Shown here piece by piece: positions 45,201-52,600 of a DNA stretch of 64,000 nucleotides. Both the position numbers and the translations under genes were made by a program. This stretch comes from Asterias amurensis (taxonomy: Eukaryota; Echinodermata; Asteroidea; Forcipulatida; Asteriidae), in contig NC_092661.1 of the NCBI RefSeq assembly GCF_032118995.1, positions 4,094,501-4,158,500 of the forward strand. The letters run 5' to 3'. Each line of letters begins with the position of its first letter. Within the stretch, counting starts at the first letter, position 1. The notes below the pieces were generated by a model. That model ran no database searches. It worked only from the letters and a program-made list of their open reading frames with translations, and was not told the DNA's origin.

Positions 45201-46280
45201 TCACAGATTTGTTATCTTATACATATGTTGGGATACACCAAGTGAGAGTACTGGATTTTGACAATAAGTCATTTGCGAGTTAGATTTGAATAGTGTCTGG
45301 TACAATGACTGGCTTAATACAAAGTTCTTATAAAGCGCACACATCCTAGACTCTAGATCAAGGCGCTAAACAGAAAGAGAATAAACAATAAACAAATTAA
45401 TGGGCTCTGAACAGTTCGGTCTTCAACAGTTTTTTGAATGTCATGATTGAGTCCGACTGGCGGATTTCTGGGGGGAGCTTGTTCCATAGGTTGGGGCTGC
45501 TGTAATCAAAGGCACCCTGACCAACCAGTTTCTTACAGATGGTGGGAGTAAGTTTTGTTGCGGCGTCCAATTTACGGAGTCGGCTGTCGCGATGATAAAT
45601 GGAGAGAAGATTGTTGAGGTAGACAGGTGCTGAGGAGTGAAGGCGTTTTCAAACAAAGAGCATTATTTTGAACTTGATTCTGTCTGAAACCGGAAGCCAA
45701 TGGAGTTGTTGAAGGATGGGGGTGATGTGTTGGAATTTGCTTAGTCACAATAAACCGCTTACATTTGAATTCATCAGACTATAGAGACAGTTGCTGTGTC
45801 ACTTGATTGGGGCAAGCTTTTGCGTAGTTACATAAGGTTTGAACACCCATACACTATTCAGAATTGATGTGTACGGCACATTGGTACCAGGTTTGCCCCT
45901 CTGGAGGTTGCTATGCAAAAGCTTGCCCGGAACCATTTGACATAGCAACTGTCTCTATAGTCTGAGGAATTCAAATGTAAGCGGTACAGTATGACTAAGC
46001 AAGTCATTGTAACAGACGTTATTAAAATCTAACTCCAAATGGCTTATTGCCAAAGTTGTCCTTTGTCCAAATCAGTGTTGTGGCAGTGTTCACCAAACTC
46101 CTGTGAAAAAAATAAGTTGTGTGTTTTATTACAGATGATGTTGACGCTTTGTACAACTATGCTCTGTTACTGACCAAGATGGGGAGAAAGCAAGAGGCAT
46201 GTCATACTATGAAGAAACTGCTGGAGATTGAGACTAGTCTAAAGACGTCGCCATTGTCTAAATACCTCTTTAACACATGA
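23033..46280 (+). CDS. FANCG: Fanconi anemia group G protein homolog (TPR protein)
   Basis: Fourteen exons: 23033-23188, 25136-25217, 26783-26977, 29567-29650, 31223-31371, 32212-32287, 32839-32991, 34637-34779, 36114-36260, 38900-39075, 40873-40942, 41742-42432, 44431-44610 and 46135-46280. They join in phase to 815 aa. FANCG is a tetratricopeptide scaffold of the nuclear Fanconi core complex, binding FANCA and promoting FANCD2-FANCI ubiquitination during interstrand crosslink repair. Segments resembling the vertebrate protein include LPVEFAASFNTSVLLLQRL (exon 3), YRRLKLHDAELETLNILLK (exon 9), IYLEAALSLYYNN (exon 12) and KNPEALQMLVLSLQCTPDDV (exons 13-14). TPR-like helices lie at about 350-395, 497-524, 617-650, 735-767 and 768-801. 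Human FANCG is 622 aa; the excess is mostly a polar, probably disordered insert in exon 12 (about 530-610) and a basic stretch, PKRKRRR near residue 700, that could be an NLS. Donors after exons 5 (GTGATT) and 10 (GTACTG) are weak but required by phase. Assignment is from remembered family features, not a search. Confidence 0.85.
23449..23510. repeat. Near-perfect palindrome in FANCG intron 1
   Basis: AACAAAAATCACAGTCAGTG is followed at once by its complement CACTG-rich arm, reading TGACTGTGATTTTTGTTGAC. Confidence 0.75.
23690..24172 (+). repeat. tRNA-derived SINE (type S) with duplicated arms
   Basis: tRNA-like head at 23958-24033 (GTCTAGTTGGTAAGACACTG, then GTGGGTTCGAATCCCACCC). The tail unit AAAGTACTGAGTATACAGTG to GATGCAAATTTAACATA occurs after the head and also before it, where it forms an inverted repeat at 23700-23870. 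Confidence 0.82.
24176..24263. repeat. Hairpin palindrome
   Basis: CCTCCTGCCGACGGCGTA pairs with TACGCCGTCGGCAGGAGG around a short GCCGGAGGTACG loop; the outer AGTTG/CAACT ends also pair. Confidence 0.8.
24579..25013. mobile_element. MITE-A copy in FANCG intron 1
   Basis: TTAA plus GGCAGTGGAC at the left; the right end (ACAGTGCCTTCAAA) is diverged. The interior is rearranged and longer than consensus. It ends about 120 bp before exon 2. Confidence 0.75.
25236..26050. repeat. 22 bp minisatellite in FANCG intron 2
   Basis: About 37 units of GTAGTTGTGACTGGTCCCAA(CT), with occasional 18 bp units lacking CAACT (near 25336, 25645, 25881 and 25944). Variants differ mainly at AACT/ATCT/AGCT and TTG/TAG. 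The array starts about 20 bases after exon 2. Confidence 0.95.
26246..26690. repeat. Inverted repeat with internal GTCGAGTTGTC units
   Basis: The left arm has CAACTCGATGGTTCGGAC and CAACTCGACGGTTAAGAC. The right arm has the complements GTCGAGTTGTCTGAAC and CGTTGAGTTG. Between them are a G-run (26417-26440) and three TTAGGG-like units at 26473-26495. Confidence 0.7.
27250..28054 (+). mobile_element. LINE (L2/CR1-like) 3' end in FANCG intron 3
   Basis: A 223-codon frame (27242-27913) has the C-terminal end of a non-LTR reverse transcriptase: VTSRLDNGNALLYSLPN, LQRLQNTAARIV, LKERHWLPISQRIIFK and FSVAAPRVWNSLPLNLR. A short 3' tail and a (TTA)n microsatellite follow, as usual for this clade. It is 5' truncated and on the same strand as FANCG. 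It cannot be a functional element. Confidence 0.9.
28449..29363. mobile_element. Composite foldback element (family M), nested
   Basis: Starts ATAACACCCCTTGCAAGTAT and ends AAGCAGTCAATATTTG. It carries a CCCTCGG/CCGAGGG hairpin at 29240-29330 and CACACGGC palindromes at 28540-28620. The related copy at 29745-30163 is in opposite orientation. MITE-C is inserted at 28765-29154. Confidence 0.75.
28765..29154. mobile_element. MITE-C, third-level nested copy
   Basis: Full palindrome with TTAA at 28765-28768 and 29151-29154, inside the family M element, which is itself inside MITE-A. Confidence 0.88.
29745..30163. mobile_element. Family M element, second copy, in FANCG intron 4
   Basis: ACAAATATTGACTGC and GCAGTCAATATTTGT bound a hairpin at 29750-29940. 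The GTCCGAC/CACACGGC segment and GAATATTTGTAAGGGGTGTT follow. Confidence 0.75.
30174..30256. repeat. (ATT)n microsatellite
   Basis: An uninterrupted run of about 27 ATT units. Confidence 0.95.
30804..31164. mobile_element. MITE-A copy ending before FANCG exon 5
   Basis: The right end CCAGTGCCTTTAA lies about 58 bases upstream of the exon 5 acceptor border. The interior is diverged. Confidence 0.8.
31645..32060 (+). mobile_element. LINE (L2/CR1-like) 3' fragment in FANCG intron 5
   Basis: Translates to LLNTLHWLPIDKRIKFKTLL and YIYKALNDLSPVYL before a stop and frameshifts, followed by the GCGCTATATAAGAGCTG-type tail. Degraded. Confidence 0.8.
33040..34030. repeat. ~116 bp tandem array in FANCG intron 7
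   Basis: Seven units start near 33234, 33349, 33465, 33581, 33696, 33812 and 33928 with CTGCAATATGATATCAT, each holding CTACTGTCTGACCATTCAAT and CACTGTGGTTTTGAAT. The flanks (33040-33200 and 33960-34030) are in reverse orientation, so the array sits between inverted arms. Solo pieces of the unit are at 10258-10370, 56640-56730, 57180-57310 and 57825-57920. Confidence 0.88.
34857..35236. mobile_element. MITE-A copy in FANCG intron 8
   Basis: Reverse-oriented interior, TTAA at the left end, right end CACTGCCTTTGAAG. It abuts MITE-B directly. Confidence 0.85.
35234..35601. mobile_element. MITE-B copy 2
   Basis: AGCCATTGGACCCTTTCGGT and the complement CCGAAAGGGTCCAATGGCT bound a body with a TCTCGATATCGAGA centre. 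Confidence 0.85.
35609..35746. mobile_element. MITE-G short copy
   Basis: GATTTCACAAAGAGTTAGGA and TCCTAACTCTTTGTGAAATC are inverted ends. The inside is a degenerate GGACTAGTCC repeat. Confidence 0.88.
35749..36080. mobile_element. MITE-A/E-like copy, 3' truncated
   Basis: GTCACTGGACAGGTTTGGTA at the left; it breaks off in TTACCAAGTAAGTTTTA about 35 bases before FANCG exon 9. Confidence 0.72.
36351..36734. mobile_element. MITE-A copy in FANCG intron 9
   Basis: TTAA at both ends; begins about 90 bases after exon 9. Confidence 0.87.
36889..37675. repeat. 93 bp tandem array in FANCG intron 9
   Basis: About 8.5 units; starts near 36982, 37075 and 37168 show the 93 bp period. The unit includes GGACTGAGGACTGAACTAGT, CAATTGATCATGGTATTATT and CAACAATCATGTCCAATAGT. 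Central units are almost identical, while the first and last are diverged. Confidence 0.93.
37690..38010 (-). mobile_element. RTE-like LINE fragment in FANCG intron 9
   Basis: Minus-strand translation contains VLWYCAETWTTTKRLGK, then VTERAMERIMKGVSKKEKV and IKSKKWRWAGHLTRR, the C-terminal hallmark of RTE-type reverse transcriptases. The frame is broken soon after. Confidence 0.82.
39534..39800. repeat. Probable dispersed repeat fragment
   Basis: Three imperfect units of ATCAATGCGCTTTACAAAAA type (39540-39630), then a stretch ending TACCCATTCATATCCCTGGA. This resembles 3' parts of SINE/LINE elements but was not assigned. Confidence 0.35.
39810..40191. mobile_element. MITE-B copy 3
   Basis: TTAA at 39810-39813 and 40188-40191. 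It abuts the MITE-H composite that starts at once afterwards. Confidence 0.87.
40191..40640. mobile_element. MITE-H composite, copy 2, 3' truncated
   Basis: Hairpin GGCCTGGTTCTTGATAATTT and its complement, then the CATTCATAAATACC element. It is lost after GGTCATAAACAAAG. Confidence 0.78.
40645..40716. mobile_element. MITE-C 3' fragment
   Basis: Only the last ~72 bases, ending GGCAACGTGTTCCTTTAA. Confidence 0.75.
41003..41667 (+). repeat. Type L SINE with two inverted tRNA-like heads
   Basis: The plus-strand head at 41008-41092 (GTGTGGGTTCGAGTCCC) is mirrored by a minus-strand head from 41325 to 41665 (GGGATTCGAACCCACACTCT to CGCTAGGCCACGACAC). The right head is split by MITE-D2. Confidence 0.8.
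41385..41628. mobile_element. MITE-D2 nested in a SINE head
   Basis: GGGCCAACTTCATAGAGCTG to AGCTCTATGAAATTGGGCCC. Joining the flanks (ACATCAG and AGAGCTTGAGTC) restores the tRNA-like stem sequence. Confidence 0.87.
43878..44250. mobile_element. MITE-A copy in FANCG intron 12
   Basis: The left end is diverged (CACTTGACGCTCTTGGTAAT); the right end CACTGCCTTTAA is intact. Confidence 0.83.
44640..45064 (+). repeat. Type V SINE split by a type L SINE
   Basis: The left part ends GGGCTAGATA at 44712. The right part resumes GCTCAGTTGGTAGAGCATGG near 44986 and reaches GGTTCTAGTCCCACTCTTGT. Confidence 0.82.
44711..44985 (-). repeat. Type L SINE nested in a type V SINE
   Basis: ATAATAATAATAA tail at the left, tRNA-Leu-like head (minus strand) ending TCGGCCACGACACTCCCA at the right. 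It is shorter in the body than the copy at 7987-8393. Confidence 0.85.
45074..45262. repeat. MITE-E-like fragment
   Basis: AAAGGGAACATCGTACACAT at the left; keeps the TTCACAGATTTGTTATCTTA interior. The right end is absent. Confidence 0.55.
45271..46053. mobile_element. MITE-K copy 2, split by a LINE fragment
   Basis: GAGTTAGATTTGAATAGTGT at the left and ATTAAAATCTAACTC at the right are inverted. The ATAGAGACAGTTGC/GCAACTGTCTCTAT inner arms are intact. The left arm is broken at GCTTA near 45325. Confidence 0.8.
45325..45742 (-). mobile_element. LINE (L2/CR1-like) 3' fragment inside MITE-K
   Basis: Minus-strand frame reads HITPILQQLHWLPVSDRIKF, one stop, then APVYLNNLLSIYHRDSRLR, YSSPNLWNKLPPEIRQSDS and FKKLLKTELF. 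This is the reverse transcriptase tail of a third L2-type insertion. Confidence 0.85.
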
Positions 46281-46358
46281 TGTTTACAAACGTCCATTGG
46301 TTATAACTGAAGGGGGAAGGGTGTGGTGGTTAGAGGCGGGAGCCCTCAAAATTATGTT

Positions 46359-46735
46359 AAAGGATTTGGTCCTGTTTGAAACATAAAACACAATGTACAC
46401 AGATTTACATTAAACTTACACCGTTTGAAGATAATGATAGTAGAAAGTGTACCTTAAATATTACTTGCTGAGGTGTTGTAGTTTTTGAGAAATGAGTAAA
46501 ACAATGTCATGAAAATACATTTTTACTTGCTAAAATAATTTTCATCTCACGATCACTGAGACAAAAATTATTTACATGACATTTTTTTACTAATTTCTCA
46601 AACACTACAGTACCTCAGCAAGTATTTTTTTTCAGGGAAGGTTTCTACTATCAATATCTTCAAACTGTGTAAGTTTAATGTAAATCTGTGGACATTGTGT
46701 TTTTTGTCATACAAAAAGTACATAGACCCTTTTAT
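46359..46735. mobile_element. Foldback MITE in the FANCG 3' flank
   Basis: AAACACAATGTACACAGATT and TAAATCTGTGGACATTGTG are inverted, as are GCTGAGGTGTTGTAGTTTTT and CAAACACTACAGTACCTCAG. It lies about 80 bases after the FANCG stop. Confidence 0.78.
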
Positions 46736-47036
46736 GGCAGAGTTTCACCTGTTTCGTTAAAATCAAAACGAGTAATCAACTGAAATGTCGTTGTAAAAGT
46801 TTGCGGTGAGAGCATACTGACCGAAACGCTGAGTTGAAACCAACAGTTTTCAGAACCACCCCAACTCATTCAGAGATTATCATTACATGGTGTTACTGCA
46901 AACCTTTACTATCTTATTTCCCACCATAGTATTTTTAAAATCCTACTTAATGTGTTTTTGGTCAACTGCCTGCAGCACCGGCGGGGCCGTCAACTAGGGT
47001 CAAAGCATGAGGTCGCGGTCACTTTTTGAATTCATA

Positions 47037-47042
47037 AATAAA
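47037..47042 (+). terminator. Candidate FANCG polyadenylation signal
   Basis: AATAAA lies about 760 bases after the stop. A MITE copy (46359-46735) lies between the stop codon and this site, so the repeat may be part of the 3' UTR. Another AATAAA lies near 47750. Confidence 0.35.
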
Positions 47043-47210
47043 CAAATGGGTTGATTGGAATTTAACACATGAAACAAAAGTAGGCCTCTTCCGTAATGTT
47101 AAACCAGTAAAAAACAAACTAACAGCGTGTGACTTTGCTTCCTCAAAGGAAGTATCGGGGAACAGATATCAATTCTATCAATTACTGTGCAACTTCATTC
47201 TACTGTATTC

Positions 47211-47542
47211 AAAAGGCACTGGATACTATTGGGAAATACTTAAAATAATTGTTAGCGAGCAATGGAGAGCTATTGAGTAAAACATTGTTAGAAACTGCTC
47301 CCTCTAATATAAATGAGTTTTTTAGAAAGAAGTAATTTTGCAGTAAAAAATTTGAATTGATTTCAAGACCTCAGCTGACAACTTCATGCGACAAGGGTGT
47401 TTTTTCTGCCATTATTCTCTCACAACTTCAATGACCAATCGAGCTCAAATTTTCACAGGTGTGTTATTTTGTGCATATGTCGAGATACAGCAAGTGAGAA
47501 GACTGGTCTTTGACAATTACCAAAACCTGTCCAGTGTCTTTA
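47211..47542. mobile_element. MITE-A copy, diverged
   Basis: AAGGCACTGGATACTATTGG and CCTGTCCAGTGTCTTTAA ends; the central hairpin is lost. Confidence 0.78.
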
Positions 47543-47945
47543 AATCATAAACTTGTTTGTATAATCTTTACTTTATATTCTGGTGAAATTTCAGTACTGC
47601 AGCATTTCTAAACACTCTTTCTACACTATACAGTTTCTATAGTACATTAGCTGGTAGCTCCAGTAGTAAAGCATACATCTCAACTTCAACAACATAACAT
47701 GTTTTTAGTTGAACAGTTGTTAGTATTAAATACTAATTCAAAGACGTTTAATAAAAGAGTTCAGTATACACGTATTGAAAGAGTAATTGTGTTTTGAATT
47801 TGAGTTTATTATTTTAATAACAAAGAGTTTATAATCCCATCCTAATTAAATAAATCAGTAATAAATATTTCGACTGACCTACCCTTTGAGGGCCCATGGC
47901 CAAACAAACAATTTCTGTTTGGTCTATTAAAGTGTGCAAGGCCTT

Positions 47946-48150
47946 TTGGGCAAATTTCATGAAGCTGTCTTAGCAGAAAATACTGCTCCGCAAATTTCTT
48001 GGCAAAGCAAAACATTGACTGGGGCACCAGTCCCAGCAGTGTAAACTTGATGTGATTTTGACTGGGTAACCTATTTCTGTTTAGCAATACATTGTACTTT
48101 TCTCTGCTTAGTAAGTTTTTGTGCTTTTAGGCTTTATGAAATTGAGCCCT
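47946..48150. mobile_element. MITE-D-like copy, diverged
   Basis: CAAATTTCATGAAGCTGTCT and the complement GGCTTTATGAAATTGAGCCC bound GCAGAAAATACTGC-type hairpins. Confidence 0.65.
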
Positions 48151-48282
48151 GCGGCTAAGAACTTCCAAGCTTGATAAAGAAAACCAACTCGCATTGAAGC
48201 ACTCTTTGCAATGTCTGAGACCTCTCCATCAAGTGGAGACATCAAGTCCAATAAGAAGGTGAAAGTATGACACCCAAGGTTC

Positions 48283-48340
48283 TTAAAGGCATTGGACACG
48301 TCTGTCTTTGACATGTACAAAGCGTGTTCAGTGCCTTTAA
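48283..48340. mobile_element. 58 bp minimal MITE-A
   Basis: TTAA, GGCATTGGACACG, about 20 bases, CGTGTTCAGTGCC and TTAA. Terminal repeats with almost no interior, apparently an internal deletion. Confidence 0.75.
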
Positions 48341-48407
48341 GATAATGTTTCTTGGGAAAAACATCGAGAGGGGATGAAGAGAATCATAGTATTATCTTCT
48401 TTGGAAA

Positions 48408-48765
48408 TAACATGCCAGCGCTCTACCAACTGAGCTATCTAGCCTTATGTTGGTGGTGTCCCTTTTTTCAGGGTGCCAGTCAGAAGCTGTAACTGTTAAC
48501 TGCCGTGTAGCCTGGGATCACGCCCAACGGATACAATTACTTATCTGGAAAGCGGCAGCCAGGGGATCACCTTAAAGGGATGCGACTTTTTGTTTCAGAT
48601 ATCAATATAAACCATGAGGGAAACTGACTGGGTAAATTAGTATTATGATTGTTGTTGGTTCGAATCCCACTCTAGTCAATTATTTGTTCAACCCCAAAAA
48701 TCATTTATAAATTAAGCCATCAGTCAGTTCCCCCTGTGGTGTATATTGATAGTGGCCCTTTAACA
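48408..48765 (-). repeat. Type V SINE
   Basis: CTACCAACTGAGCTATCTAG (minus-strand A box), then GGGATCACGCCC and GGGATGCGACTTTTTGTTTC. A second B-box-like GGTTCGAATCCCAC lies at 48657 on the plus strand. Confidence 0.78.
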
Positions 48766-49637
48766 ATTCAAGGATGTTTGGTTATCATCGAGAGCATACA
48801 AGGAAGGACGATAAAATGTTTTTGATGTCACTGAATCCCAATATGGGTTTGGATTACTTCCTGTAATCGCAGCAGTCATATCATCAAAAAAACAAAATAG
48901 TTTGTGTTTGCACAGTTTGAACCAAAACTTTGCCTCTAAAAGAAAACATACTCCAACATTTTAGAGCCCTCTCTCTTTCAATTTGTGATCTTATTTCAGA
49001 TATTGTTATATTTTAATGTTATTACATGGTTTTATTTTTTGTCAACAAAGAAAACCAAAAAGCAAGCAAACAGGCATCCAAGAAAGTAAATGTTCTTCCA
49101 GGCTACCCTTGCCTAGTGTAGAAAAACGGCTGAAAAAGAGACTAGCAAGTTATTGCAGAGCAGCAGCAGCGCCGTTGGAGCTACACTTGATACGAGGCCA
49201 AACCATTTACAGCAAAGGTAAACAATGGTACGAGTGTACCATTAAAAATATAAAAATTGGTTTATAAAATACTTTGATTATTAAATTTGTTTATCAAATT
49301 AGATTGATTATGTACTTTTGTGAAGTAAAGTGTCAGATTCAAATGCATAAATCTATTTACTAAAGCTATGCCAAAGCGTAATTATATTTTGTTTCCCCCT
49401 TTTTTAAAGTAGACGTGTCCAAATCTTGCTCTTTTTGGCCTGGGCGAGGTCCACACATTCTAAACTGCATGTTTTCTACGTGTGTCATTATTATGCATCA
49501 ATTGTGCGCAGTGCCTACGCATTGGTATTGAGCCGCCATAACCGAAACTTCTGTGTGGAATATTAAATTATCACAACGAAGACAATCGACTGAAAAGTCG
49601 CATTTTACACGCTGTTCTCCATAATAAACAGGCCAAA

Positions 49638-52600
49638 ATGGCAGACAACAGTAATTACGAGAATGAGGAGATAAATGACGTCGCAGAAGAGGACTTGCCG
49701 GAACCTTATTCGCCAGATATGAACCCTGAAGAAAATGGAGATGAAAATCATGAACCCGAGTCCGAGAATGCAGTGACCGAGGCAGATGCACCGCCGCCAC
49801 CGCCTCCCGTTGAAGAAGCCCCTCCCGCCGTCCAGAAGGTCTTACGGCCTGAGGATCAAATGAGGTTATACGTCTGGGTAGGTGTCAGAAATTTCCCGTG
49901 ATGGAGAATATAAATCTTAGCTCAATAGTTTGCAGTTTTTTGTTGGGTGAGAAAGCTTGCCAAAAATAATGAAGGCAAACAAGAAATTGAAGTTGTCAAC
50001 ATGATTGCCCATTTTCCGGACACCGCACTGGTTTCAGACTTTTTTACTTTTAGAGCTAAGTTGGGGAAAAATGAAGGTGATTTAGGGGGGCCTTCCTTTC
50101 ACTTGTTTACTGATATTTGCAGAAGTTGAAAATGGAGAAATCTATTATCTAGTGGCTTAGTTTAGATGAAAACTATGTGGTGGTGAGGGGGGCCTGCTTT
50201 AATTTTGGTTAAAAAAGGGGATCCACTTTCTTGAATTGAAGTGTTCCAACATGTGATTGTCAATGGAATGTCGTCTCTGAACATGTCTGGTAATTGCAAG
50301 CAGGTTCAATGAACTTTTACAATTAAAAAAGATTAGAATTAGAATATCAAAATTATTTGTATTTATGAGTTTATCTGATTCTGATGGAGTTTTATTTTAA
50401 AAGAACTACTTTTCTGTATTTATATATTGTATTGGCTGGCTGCTAAAGGCACCCTTCCTTGCATGTGTACCTCGAACACGTTGTGTAGCTGCGTCCTTTG
50501 CAAATCAGCTCTTAGCTGCGAGTTCATGGAGTAAGGATGATTAGCCTCCCAAATTGTTATTATAACCTTTTGTATTGCCCATGTTATTTGACCACTCAAG
50601 TCAGAAATGTACATTTTTACACTACAGAAAAAGCTGGTGTTCAGTATCTTACCAGATCTATTGAATTGAAGATATCATTTTAGAGCATGTCTTACGTATT
50701 GAATTTCATTTAAATTCTGAACAGGCAGCTCAAGTCACCATGACTGATGATAAAACGATTAATTTGTTTGCCATCAATTAAAATGACCAAAAACAGCACT
50801 GACCACTGATGACCTACATTATGTAAATTGGGTAAACCATCAAGTATTAAATTTTTTCACTTCGCTGCTTTTTTCTCCACAGGCCGGGGATGATCTTAAA
50901 GGCTTAGGAGACGACGTCCACTGCCAGCAAATCTATATGATTCTCACCATTAAGAGTGAAGTCAATGAAATGGCAAAGTTCCAGGTTATCACAGAGACAA
51001 TTAAGAAATCACCAGAGTTCGACAAATTATCAGGTAAAGGATGTGTGTTATTAAACAAATATAACATGGTTTGAGGGTGACTAGTCGATATTAGCTCCCC
51101 GAGGTATTGGAAGTTGACAAACTAGTTCCCGAGGCGAAGCAACTAGTTTGTCAACTTCCAATACAGAGGGGAGCTCATCGACTAGTCACCCGAAATAAGC
51201 CATGTTATTGTTTTACTATACATTATGTACTTCATACATATTCAGTTACCGGAACATGAGTTTTGAGCAAGAGAAAATGATTACTGTGAAACAAATGCAC
51301 ATGATAAGTTTGTTCATGTGTTGGATGTCGCTAAGAGAGCGCTGTTCGTGCGTGTATACAAAACGGTGCCTCAATCAATAGCGCCCGGGGATGACGTCGC
51401 GCAATGGTAGTGCGCATGACAAGTAGAATAGCTCCCGGGGAACTATTACTTGTCATGCGCATTTACCACTTGCATGAATACTCACCTCACGTGCGCGCTT
51501 GGTAGTTAGCAAAATTAACACCTGGCACGTGATGATGAATGGACCAATGAGAACTCGACTCTCTGTCATGAATATGTATGAGGTATAGTAATAGGATTTG
51601 AAACTTTACAATTTGGAAGTGTAATTATTAGAGATGTTTGCGGTAACACCGTGTGAACATCTCTTTTGAGTCGTAGTATTGGTTCTGAAAACGTTGGTTA
51701 ACAACTCGAATGTTTTGATCAGACTTATGTTCTGATCATCTTCAGGATGTGTGTTGTTTGTTATACATACGGTTACCTTGACTGTAGTTTAAGTCAGGGT
51801 AGACTGTAATTTGAGTCAACTGAAATGTTCCTTTGAGAAAGACTCTGCTAGGGTCAAAACGTCAGGCCATTAACTATTTTTTAACATTTTAACTATTTTT
51901 TGCATTTATACCCTCGGTCCATTTGGTTGATAAGTTGTTTGCAAAAGCGACACGTAATTCTATTTTCTTAAAAATAAAACAATTCAACTCAAATAATGCA
52001 TTGAGATCATAACCCCCATTAGGGTCCCTCTACATGTTGGACCCTGTCAAATACAACAGAAAATAGTTGAAATGAGAACCATACCAAATGCAACAAAACG
52101 CAACAAGGGAATTTGTTTCATTGTGCAGGCATGTTGCTTGTGTTAGGACTGATCAAGGGTGTTTGCCCTGCTAATGTATGCGCATTAAAGGAACACGTTG
52201 CCTTGGATCAGTCGAGTTGGTCTTTGAAAAGCGTTTGTAACCGTTTATTATAAAATACATTGGTTAGAAAGATATTTTAAAAAGTGGAATATAATGATCC
52301 ACACAAGTATCACTCAAAATTGCGTGGTTTTCCTTTTACCTTTTCGACAAACACGGTCGGCCATTTATGGGAGTCAAATGTTTGACTCCTATAAATGGCC
52401 GAACGTGTTAGTTTGCAAAGTAAAAGGAAAAACACAAAATTTTGAGGCAAATGTGTGTGGATCTTTGTATTCTATTTTTAAAACATCTTTCTAACCATAA
52501 TGCATTTTATAACAAATGGTTACAGACCGCTTTTCAAAGACCAACTCGACCGATCCAATGCAACGTTATCCTTTAAGTTGATCTGGGCCCAATTTCATAG

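Larger units (their letters stand above)
46281..49637. other. Intergenic region between FANCG and CLIC
   Basis: Contains the FANCG 3' UTR, a MITE (46359-46735), MITE-A copies (47211-47542 and the 58 bp 48283-48340), a MITE-D copy (47946-48150) and a SINE (48408-48765). The last ~130 bases before 49638 hold GAGCCGCCATAA near 49529-49540, an inverted YY1-like CCGCCAT, and are probably the CLIC promoter or leader. Nothing gene-like was seen in 48766-49500. Confidence 0.5.
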
